From Vibrio atypicus (GTDB lineage: Bacteria > Pseudomonadota > Gammaproteobacteria > Enterobacterales > Vibrionaceae), in assembly GCF_009811315.1 (NCBI RefSeq), contig NZ_BLID01000008.1, forward strand, positions 207,571 through 271,570: 64,000 nt of DNA, read 5' to 3'. A program made the translations under genes and the position numbers. Below are positions 25,786-32,162 of this stretch, one piece after another (positions within the stretch are counted from its first letter, which is position 1; every line of letters starts with the position of its first letter). The notes under the pieces are model-generated. The model did not search any database. It saw nothing but the letters and a program-made list of their open reading frames with translations, and was not told the origin of the DNA.

Positions 25786-27660
25786 ATGGCATTATGGGGC
25801 GGAAGATTTACCCAAGCGGCAGATACGAGATTCAAAGATTTTAACGACTCATTGCGCTTCGATTACCGATTGGCTGAACAAGATATTGTTGGCTCGATTG
25901 CTTGGTCAAAGGCTCTGTTGTCTGTTGATGTCCTCAATGAAGAAGAGCAGCAGAAACTTGAGTTGGCACTTAATGAACTCAAGCTCGAAGTAATGGAAGA
26001 TCCACATCAGATCCTTCGTTCTGATGCCGAAGATATCCACTCATGGGTTGAACAGCAGTTGATCAGTAAGGTCGGCGACTTAGGCAAAAAGCTCCATACT
26101 GGCCGTTCTCGTAACGACCAAGTCGCAACCGACTTAAAGCTTTGGTGTCGTCAGCAAGGCCAACAACTATTGATGGCGTTAGATCGTCTGCAATCTCAAA
26201 TGGTCTCTGTGGCTAAAGTTCACCAAAATACGGTGCTGCCGGGCTACACGCACTTACAACGTGCTCAGCCTGTGACTTTTGCTCACTGGTGTTTAGCTTA
26301 TGTTGAGATGTTTGAGCGTGATTATTCTCGCCTTAGTGATGCGATTGAGCGTTTGGATACATGCCCATTGGGTTCGGGCGCATTAGCCGGTACCGCTTAT
26401 CCAATCGATCGTGAAAATTTGGCGCACAATTTAGGTTTTCGTCGTGCGACGCGTAACTCACTTGATTCCGTATCGGATCGTGACCATGTGATGGAGCTGA
26501 TGTCAGTCGCTTCAATCTCAATGTTGCACCTATCACGTCTTGCTGAAGATATGATCTTTTATAACTCTGGTGAGTCTAATTTTATTGAGTTAGCGGATAC
26601 GGTTACTTCTGGCTCTTCATTGATGCCACAGAAAAAGAACCCAGATGCTCTAGAGCTTATCCGTGGTAAGACGGGTCGTGTATATGGTTCACTTGCCGGT
26701 ATGATGATGACGGTAAAAGCGTTGCCGCTTGCGTACAACAAAGATATGCAAGAAGACAAAGAAGGCCTGTTCGACGCGCTAGATACTTGGAACGATTGCA
26801 TGGAAATGGCTGCGCTTTGCTTTGATGGTATCAAAGTGAATGAAGAGCGTACGCTAGAAGCCGCGAAACAAGGTTACGCAAATGCGACAGAGCTTGCGGA
26901 TTACTTAGTTGCTAAAGGCATTCCATTCCGTGAAGCGCACCATATCGTGGGTGTTGCGGTTGTCGGGGCGATTGCCAAAGGTTGTGCATTAGAAGAGCTA
27001 TCTATTGAAGAACTGAAAGAGTTCTCTGAAGTGATTGAAGCGGATGTTTATGACATCTTGACTATTGAATCTTGTCTTGAGAAACGTAGCGCGCTGGGTG
27101 GTGTATCACCGAAGCAAGTGGCGCATGCCGTAGAGCAAGCCGAATCGCGTTTGACCATTCGTGATACCTCAGCGGTCAATGTGCGTCCGGCTCGTTTGAC
27201 TGACATTGAAGCTCTAGAAGGAATGGTGACTTACTGGGCGAATATGGGCGAAAACTTACCTCGTTCGCGTAATGAACTTGTGCGTGATATTGGCTCTTTC
27301 GCGGTGGCGGAACATCATGGAGAAGTGACGGGCTGCGCCTCGCTGTACGTGTATGACTCAGGGTTGGCAGAAGTGCGTTCGTTAGGGGTTGAAGCTGGTT
27401 GGCAAGGACAGGGACAAGGTAGTGCGATAGTACAGTACTTAGTTGAAAAAGCGCGTCAGATGGCGATCAAAAAAGTGTTTGTACTAACCCGTACTCCAGA
27501 GTTCTTTATGAAGCAAAGTTTCTTACCGACTTCTAAATCACTCTTGCCTGAGAAAGTGTTAAAAGATTGCGAACAGTGTCCTCGACAGCACGCTTGTGAT
27601 GAAGTCGCTCTAGAAGTAAATCTGGTTGAGAAATCAATTGCACGAGCGAATGTTGCATAA
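25786..27660 (+). CDS. argH: Argininosuccinate lyase fused to N-acetyltransferase, ArgH(A)
   Basis: A 624-residue bifunctional enzyme. Residues 1 to about 457 are a complete argininosuccinate lyase (HTGRSRNDQVATD; fumarase/aspartase-superfamily signature GSSLMPQKKNP at 276-286). Residues about 464-624 form a GNAT acetyltransferase domain with acetyl-CoA loop WQGQGQGSA and a C-terminal CEQCPRQHACDE cluster. This resembles short N-acetylglutamate synthases. Such fusions are known in Moritella and Vibrio and can replace ArgA. It thus catalyses the last step of the pathway and probably the first. ARG boxes precede it and a strong terminator follows. Confidence 0.95.
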   Translation: MALWGGRFTQAADTRFKDFNDSLRFDYRLAEQDIVGSIAWSKALLSVDVLNEEEQQKLELALNELKLEVMEDPHQILRSDAEDIHSWVEQQLISKVGDLGKKLHTGRSRNDQVATDLKLWCRQQGQQLLMALDRLQSQMVSVAKVHQNTVLPGYTHLQRAQPVTFAHWCLAYVEMFERDYSRLSDAIERLDTCPLGSGALAGTAYPIDRENLAHNLGFRRATRNSLDSVSDRDHVMELMSVASISMLHLSRLAEDMIFYNSGESNFIELADTVTSGSSLMPQKKNPDALELIRGKTGRVYGSLAGMMMTVKALPLAYNKDMQEDKEGLFDALDTWNDCMEMAALCFDGIKVNEERTLEAAKQGYANATELADYLVAKGIPFREAHHIVGVAVVGAIAKGCALEELSIEELKEFSEVIEADVYDILTIESCLEKRSALGGVSPKQVAHAVEQAESRLTIRDTSAVNVRPARLTDIEALEGMVTYWANMGENLPRSRNELVRDIGSFAVAEHHGEVTGCASLYVYDSGLAEVRSLGVEAGWQGQGQGSAIVQYLVEKARQMAIKKVFVLTRTPEFFMKQSFLPTSKSLLPEKVLKDCEQCPRQHACDEVALEVNLVEKSIARANVA

Positions 27661-27717
27661 GTGATTGACTTGCAAGGTGTTCAAAAAAAGATCAAAAAAG
27701 ATCGTTATAATTTGGGA

Positions 27718-27817
27718 ACCTTTTAGAAAAAGCCCGGTCTATTAAAGTACCACTGCTTTTTCTTAGAAGAATCTAGGAGAGCCCCAGAACCGACATTGGT
27801 TCTGGGGCTTTTTTTCT
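27718..27817 (+). ncRNA. Possible small RNA or 3'UTR fragment of argH
   Basis: Between argH and the next gene lies a TATAAT hexamer (27706-27711). It is followed by a 9-bp hairpin AGAAAAAGC / GCTTTTTCT (27725-27763), an unpaired stretch with AGGAGA, and a terminator hairpin. This two-hairpin-plus-U-tail layout is that of Hfq-type small RNAs. However, no good -35 is visible, so it may simply be the argH 3'UTR. Confidence 0.3.
27780..27817 (+). terminator. Rho-independent terminator after argH
   Basis: A perfect 12-bp GC-rich stem AGCCCCAGAACC / GGTTCTGGGGCT with a 6-base loop and a T7-8 tail. Confidence 0.95.
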
Positions 27818-27857
27818 TTCTGGCACAGCGTTATGTATTGGCTCGTCTAGTATCGAA

Positions 27858-28115
27858 TTACTCTTCTTTACCATTACGTTTACGCCACGGCAAAACGACA
27901 AACTTCATCCATAGGTGGAGAAACAGCAAGCCGTTGAAGGCAAACCCAGCCATGATCAGTGCGATGGACTCAATACTCTGTGGGTTATCACGAAAGGCAA
28001 ACCACCAAATGATCCAACACACCACCGAGAGCACGGTCAATTGATCCATACATCGTTGGCAGCGTCCTATTTTTTTCCAAAACCAATTCGATTTTTCACA
28101 GCTATTACATGTCAT
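27858..28115 (-). CDS. Small DUF3624-type membrane protein with N-terminal zinc-ribbon-like cysteines
   Basis: An 85-residue protein. The N-terminus has two CxxC pairs (C3/C6 and C19/C22: CNSC, CQRC) resembling a zinc ribbon. Two hydrophobic segments follow (about 27-42 and 50-72), then a basic tail. I recognise it as the DUF3624 family found in Vibrionaceae; no function is known. It is divergent from the RidA-like gene, with about 65 bases between starts. Its ribosome-binding site is weak. Confidence 0.7.
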   Translation of the reverse strand: MTCNSCEKSNWFWKKIGRCQRCMDQLTVLSVVCWIIWWFAFRDNPQSIESIALIMAGFAFNGLLFLHLWMKFVVLPWRKRNGKEE

Positions 28116-28180
28116 GTGGTGGCTTATTTTGTAACATACCCAGTACTAGAATATCTTAACCGACCCGGAAAGTGAGAAAA

Positions 28181-28543
28181 ATGATAGAACGACAGCAAAC
28201 AAAACAACGTATGAGCCGTATTGTTAAGCACAACGGAGTGATCTACTTATGTGGTCAGGTGTGTGCCGATGCAACTAAAGACATTACTGAGCAGACACAA
28301 ACCATGCTAGATAAAGTGGAAGAACTTTTATTGGAAGCGGGCAGTGATAAAGAGCATATGTTGTCAGCGACTATCTATCTTAAAGATATGAAAGATTTCC
28401 AAGCGATGAATGCAGTGTGGGATGCTTGGGTGCCTGAAGGTCACGCGCCAGCAAGAGCATGTGTTACTGGTGACATGGCTCGTGAAGCGTTATTGGTTGA
28501 GATCTCGGTGATTGCCGCAGAGAAGAACAGCAGCTGTTGCTAA
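28181..28543 (+). CDS. RidA/YjgF/UK114-family protein
   Basis: A 120-residue member of the Rid superfamily, trimeric enzymes that hydrolyse reactive enamines or imines or have related roles. The core VKHNGVIYLCGQV, the STIYLKD-like strand (here ATIYLKDMKDF) and GHAPARACV with its substrate-binding arginine are visible. ATG 28181 is preferred to the GTG at 28172. It ends with NSSCC, a terminal Cys-Cys. It is not the canonical RidA next to pyrB; it belongs to one of the other Rid subgroups. Substrate unknown. Confidence 0.82.
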   Translation: MIERQQTKQRMSRIVKHNGVIYLCGQVCADATKDITEQTQTMLDKVEELLLEAGSDKEHMLSATIYLKDMKDFQAMNAVWDAWVPEGHAPARACVTGDMAREALLVEISVIAAEKNSSCC

Positions 28544-28588
28544 GTGTTCAAGTAACACCGGAGGTTCCAGATATCTCGCTCCAAAAGA

Positions 28589-28617
28589 AAAAGGAAAGCC
28601 CAGGGCTTTCCTTTTTA
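28589..28617 (+). terminator. Terminator after the RidA-like gene
   Basis: Stem AAAAGGAAAGCC / GGCTTTCCTTTT with a 3-base loop and T-tail, between two convergent genes. Confidence 0.9.
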
Positions 28618-28647
28618 GTATTTAAACTTTGCTTTAGTGAACGGAAA

Positions 28648-30120
28648 TTAACAACCTGGGCCGCAATCTAGGCAATGTTTCACCATTTCTGGGCCAAGGT
28701 GCAGCTTCGCATTTAGATCGCGTAGCGCAGTACGAACGCCTTCTTCAATGACAGGGTGGTAGAAAGGCATATCCAGCATTTCAGACACGGTCATTTTGTT
28801 CTGATGTGCCCAAGCCAATAAGTGGGCTAAATGCTCCGCGTTTGGCCCCATCATTTCTGCGCCTAAGAAGCGACCCGTACCTTGCTCACCGTAGACATGC
28901 AAAATACCTTTGTTACGCAGCATCACGCGAGAGCGTCCTTGGTTTTCAAATGAAACTTCTCCTGTTGCAAAACAGCCGCAGTTACCCAAACGTGTCGTTA
29001 ACTGTTTGTAAGTTTCACCAACCATCGCGATTTGTGGATCAGAGAAAACGGCAGAAATAACCGAGCGACGAAGGCCTGCGCGAATATCTGGGAATCGACC
29101 TGCATTGTCACCTGCGATACGCGCTTGATCCGCTGCTTCATGCAGTAGTGGGATCTGGTTGCTTGCATCACCCGCGATAAAAATATTCTCAACCGACGTT
29201 TGCAGCGTGTAGTACTCGGCTGTTGGAACGCCGCGTTCATCCAACTCAAGCGTTGTATTCTCAAGACCCAGTTTATCGACATTAGGGCGACGGCCTGTTG
29301 CAGACAGCACATAATCCACAATAAACGTTTCTAATTCGCCATCATGGTTGATGAACTGAATCTCGACCTGATCGCTCTCACCTTCTTTCTGTGAAGGGAT
29401 GCGTTTCATGCTCTCTACCTTGACGTCAGCATCTAGGTAGAACTCTTCTTTGAATGCTTTATCTGCGTAAGCCATGACTTCTGGGTCAGTCAGTGGACCG
29501 ACTTGACCACCAAGACCAAACAGTTTCACTTTTACACCTAGGCGATGCAGCGCCTGACCAAGTTCTAAACCAATTACACCTGGGCCAAAAACGGCAACAG
29601 ATTCTGGCAGGTCATCCCAGTCAAACACATCATCGTTGATGACTAGGCGATCGCCTAATTCATTCCAAACACCAGGATAAGCTGGGCGAGAACCTGTTGC
29701 GATAACAATGCGTTTAGCGCGGATTTGTGTGTGGTCATCGACTATCAAGGTGTTGTTATCGATGAATTTTGCGTAACCAGATACTTTGTCTTGAGCCGGT
29801 ATTTCATCAACGCCTTCCAACACGAAGCCTACGAAACGGTCACGCTCGCGTTTAACTCGGTCCATTACTTCACGGCCATTAATGACAATCTCACCTTGAG
29901 GGTGAATACCGAAACCAGGTGCTTTTTCAATTTGATGTACGCTTTCTGCTGCAGCTATGAGTAGCTTTGACGGCATACAACCAACACGGGCACATGTTGT
30001 GCCATATGGACCACCTTCAATCATCACAACGTTGTCTGTGTGAGCTTTTGCTGCGCGATAAGCGCCTAGACCTGCAGTACCACCACCGATAATGGCAACA
30101 TCGACATTTAACTGTTTCAT
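28648..30120 (-). CDS. Dihydrolipoyl dehydrogenase-like flavin disulfide reductase
   Basis: A 490-residue class I pyridine nucleotide-disulfide oxidoreductase. It has FAD motif IIGGGTAGLGAYRAA, redox-active disulfide GTTCARVGCMPSK, NAD motif VFGPGVIGLELG, FAD motif 2 (NIFIAGDASNQIPLLHEA) and the C-terminal dimer-interface His-Pro (FYHPVIEEG). The end CLDCGPGC adds an unusual cysteine cluster. It is not in a 2-oxoacid dehydrogenase operon; it sits behind the peroxiredoxin-glutaredoxin gene and near oxyR. A role in peroxide or disulfide reduction is therefore more likely than in PDH. Substrate unproven. Confidence 0.82.
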   Translation of the reverse strand: MKQLNVDVAIIGGGTAGLGAYRAAKAHTDNVVMIEGGPYGTTCARVGCMPSKLLIAAAESVHQIEKAPGFGIHPQGEIVINGREVMDRVKRERDRFVGFVLEGVDEIPAQDKVSGYAKFIDNNTLIVDDHTQIRAKRIVIATGSRPAYPGVWNELGDRLVINDDVFDWDDLPESVAVFGPGVIGLELGQALHRLGVKVKLFGLGGQVGPLTDPEVMAYADKAFKEEFYLDADVKVESMKRIPSQKEGESDQVEIQFINHDGELETFIVDYVLSATGRRPNVDKLGLENTTLELDERGVPTAEYYTLQTSVENIFIAGDASNQIPLLHEAADQARIAGDNAGRFPDIRAGLRRSVISAVFSDPQIAMVGETYKQLTTRLGNCGCFATGEVSFENQGRSRVMLRNKGILHVYGEQGTGRFLGAEMMGPNAEHLAHLLAWAHQNKMTVSEMLDMPFYHPVIEEGVRTALRDLNAKLHLGPEMVKHCLDCGPGC

Positions 30121-30190
30121 AATGGGTTCTCGCTTATTTTCGCCAAGTAAGCAGAGGGTGCAAAGCTTGGATAAGTGAATTTAGTATCAA

Positions 30191-30235
30191 TCTAGATAAG
30201 TGGTGAGACTGTTTAGAGATCACTACTTATCTAGA
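30191..30235. repeat. 16-bp inverted repeat between prx-grx and the reductase gene
   Basis: Arms 30191-30206 and 30220-30235 (TCTAGATAAGT and ACTTATCTAGA cores, one G.T pair) with a 13-base loop. There is no T-run behind it on the minus strand, so it is not a standard terminator. It may be an RNA processing or attenuation element, or an operator. Confidence 0.6.
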
Positions 30236-30262
30236 CTCTAGTCAGAAGTGTTTAAAGTGCCC

Positions 30263-30285
30263 CCCGGGTCACGAAGACACCGGGA
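30263..30285 (-). terminator. Hairpin after the peroxiredoxin-glutaredoxin gene
   Basis: GC-rich hairpin CCCGG-T-GTC / GAC-CCGGG around a UUCG-like loop on the minus strand, 24 bases past the stop. No T-run follows, so termination may be weak, letting transcription continue into the reductase gene. Confidence 0.45.
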
Positions 30286-30308
30286 GACTGAGGGTTGGGT
30301 TTAGATAT

Positions 30309-31037
30309 TTAGCCTAGGTAAGCTTCTAGCTCTTCGCTACCACCGATGTGCTTACCACCGATGAAGACTTGAGGAACCGTTGCTCGACCAGTTACCGCTC
30401 GTAGGCTGACGGTTGTCGCATCTTTACCTAAAATCACTTCTTCATATTGAAGACCGTGGTCAATCAGATTTTGTTTCGCCTTCATACAGAAAGGGCAACC
30501 TGGTTTAGTAAATACCGTGATTGATTCTTGTGTTTTGTAGTTAGGTGCTACGTGAGCAAGCATAGTGTCAGCGTCTGATACTTTGAACGGGTCGCCTGGT
30601 TCATTTGGTTCGATGAACATTTTTTCTACTACGCCGTCTTTCACTAGCATGCTGTAGCGCCATGAACGCTTACCAAAACCGATGTCATTTTTGTCGACTA
30701 GCATACCCATGCCATCAGTGAATTCACCGTTACCATCTGGAATGAACGTGATGTTTTCTGCTTCTTGGTCTGCTTTCCATGCGTTCATTACAAATGTGTC
30801 GTTAACCGATACACATAGAATTTCATCTACACCGTGCTCTTTAAAGACAGGGAATAGCTCGTTGTAACGAGGTAGGTGGCTTGACGAACACGTTGGTGTA
30901 AACGCACCAGGTAAGCTGAATACAAGAACGGTTTTGCCTTTAAAAATCTCATCTGTAGTGATATTCACCCACGCATCACCTTGGCGAGTTGGGAAAGTAA
31001 CCTGTGGAACGCTTTGACCTTCTTTCGATACGAACAT
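30309..31037 (-). CDS. Peroxiredoxin-glutaredoxin hybrid protein
   Basis: A 242-residue fusion. Residues 1 to about 165 are a Prx5-type peroxiredoxin with peroxidatic cysteine C50 in GAFTPTCSSSH. Residues about 172-242 are a glutaredoxin with active site CPFC (181-184). The glutaredoxin domain recycles the peroxiredoxin with glutathione, so the protein is a self-contained peroxidase of the type described from Haemophilus and Vibrio. It is divergent from oxyR across a clear OxyR operator and is likely induced by peroxide. Confidence 0.93.
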   Translation of the reverse strand: MFVSKEGQSVPQVTFPTRQGDAWVNITTDEIFKGKTVLVFSLPGAFTPTCSSSHLPRYNELFPVFKEHGVDEILCVSVNDTFVMNAWKADQEAENITFIPDGNGEFTDGMGMLVDKNDIGFGKRSWRYSMLVKDGVVEKMFIEPNEPGDPFKVSDADTMLAHVAPNYKTQESITVFTKPGCPFCMKAKQNLIDHGLQYEEVILGKDATTVSLRAVTGRATVPQVFIGGKHIGGSEELEAYLG

Positions 31038-31145
31038 ATTAGTTTCCTATTTGATTTTGCTAAATTTTGTGTTGAGTCTTATCAGTACTCTGACTGTGCT
31101 CTGTTTCGATGAAGCTATTATTAAAGAAATCCTTTGATAGCTCTA

Positions 31146-31182
31146 ATCGTTTGATGCTATGGTTTTGATAGATTATTTCTAT
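31146..31182. promoter_or_regulatory. OxyR operator between prx-grx and oxyR
   Basis: Four tetranucleotides with exact 7-base spacing: ATCG-N7-CTAT-N7-ATAG-N7-CTAT. Against the OxyR consensus ATAG/CTAT series only one of 16 bases differs. It ends 25 bases before the oxyR start and about 110 bases from the prx-grx start, fitting autoregulation plus activation of the divergent gene. Confidence 0.85.
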
Positions 31183-31207
31183 CTACATGGTGGGGAGATA
31201 ACCAGCA

Positions 31208-32092
31208 ATGAATATTCGAGACTTTGAGTACTTAGTCGCTTTGGCTGAACACAATCATTTCCGTAAAGCGGCGGAAGCGTGCTTTGTGAGTCAGCCGACA
31301 CTCAGTGGTCAAATCCGTAAACTTGAAGATGAGCTTGGTACAGCGCTTTTAGAGCGTAGTAGCCGCCGAGTCCTTTTTACAGATGCCGGCTTACAATTGG
31401 TCGACCAAGCAAAACGTATTTTGACGGAAGTGAAGACGTTTAAAGATATGGCAAGTGGTCAAGCAGGGGAGATGGTTGGTCCGATGCATATTGGATTTAT
31501 CCCCACAGTGGGTCCTTACCTACTGCCGAAAATTGTACCTATGCTTAAAGAGCAGTTTCCTGAGCTAGAGTTGTACCTGCATGAAGCGCAGACTCACCAA
31601 CTGGTAAGACAGTTAGAAGATGGCAAGCTGGATTGCTTGGTGCTGGCTTCTGTGGCTGAAACTGCGCCTTTCAAAGAGATTGAAGTGTACAACGAAGCGT
31701 TGAGTGTTGCGGTGCCGTGCGATCACGAATGGGCAGCTCTGGATGAAATAGATATGCTGGAGCTAAATGGTCGTACCGTGCTGGCATTAGGGGATGGCCA
31801 TTGTTTACGTGATCAAGCGTTAGGTTTCTGTTTTGCTGCGGGCGCGAAAGATGATGAACGCTTTAAGGCGACGAGTTTAGAGACATTACGCAATATGGTC
31901 GCCGCTGGAGCAGGGATTACCTTGTTACCAGAACTATCGCTGCCAAAAGAAAAACAGAAAGATGGCGTTTGTTATCTACGCGCCTGTAACCCTGTACCTT
32001 CACGCAGTATTGTATTGGCGTATCGTCCTGGGTCTCCTTTGCGTTCTCGCTTTGAGCATCTTGCCGCTGCCATTCAACAACGTTTGCAGTAA
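31208..32092 (+). CDS. oxyR: Hydrogen peroxide-sensing LysR-family regulator OxyR
   Basis: A 294-residue LysR-type regulator with the N-terminal winged helix MNIRDFEYLVALAEHNHFRKAA. The redox-sensing cysteines lie in DGHCLRDQALGFCFAAG (the C199/C208 pair of E. coli OxyR). Both are present, so peroxide sensing should be intact. It is divergent from the prx-grx gene with an OxyR site between them. Confidence 0.96.
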   Translation: MNIRDFEYLVALAEHNHFRKAAEACFVSQPTLSGQIRKLEDELGTALLERSSRRVLFTDAGLQLVDQAKRILTEVKTFKDMASGQAGEMVGPMHIGFIPTVGPYLLPKIVPMLKEQFPELELYLHEAQTHQLVRQLEDGKLDCLVLASVAETAPFKEIEVYNEALSVAVPCDHEWAALDEIDMLELNGRTVLALGDGHCLRDQALGFCFAAGAKDDERFKATSLETLRNMVAAGAGITLLPELSLPKEKQKDGVCYLRACNPVPSRSIVLAYRPGSPLRSRFEHLAAAIQQRLQ

Positions 32093-32116
32093 AGCCATTA
32101 AATTGAAGTAGATAAA

Positions 32117-32153
32117 GAAAGGGGCCGATGTTTTCACATCGGCCCCTTTTTGA
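32117..32153. terminator. Bidirectional terminator between oxyR and mrcA
   Basis: A 14-bp stem AAAGGGGCCGATGT / ACATCGGCCCCTTT with TTTC loop and flanking A/T runs, between convergent genes. Confidence 0.93.
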
Positions 32154-32162
32154 TTTTATCCG

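Noticed and set aside
28181..28543. Canonical ridA
   Set aside because: The gene is Rid-family but not in the usual pyrB context, and the sequence diverges from E. coli RidA, so no gene symbol is given.
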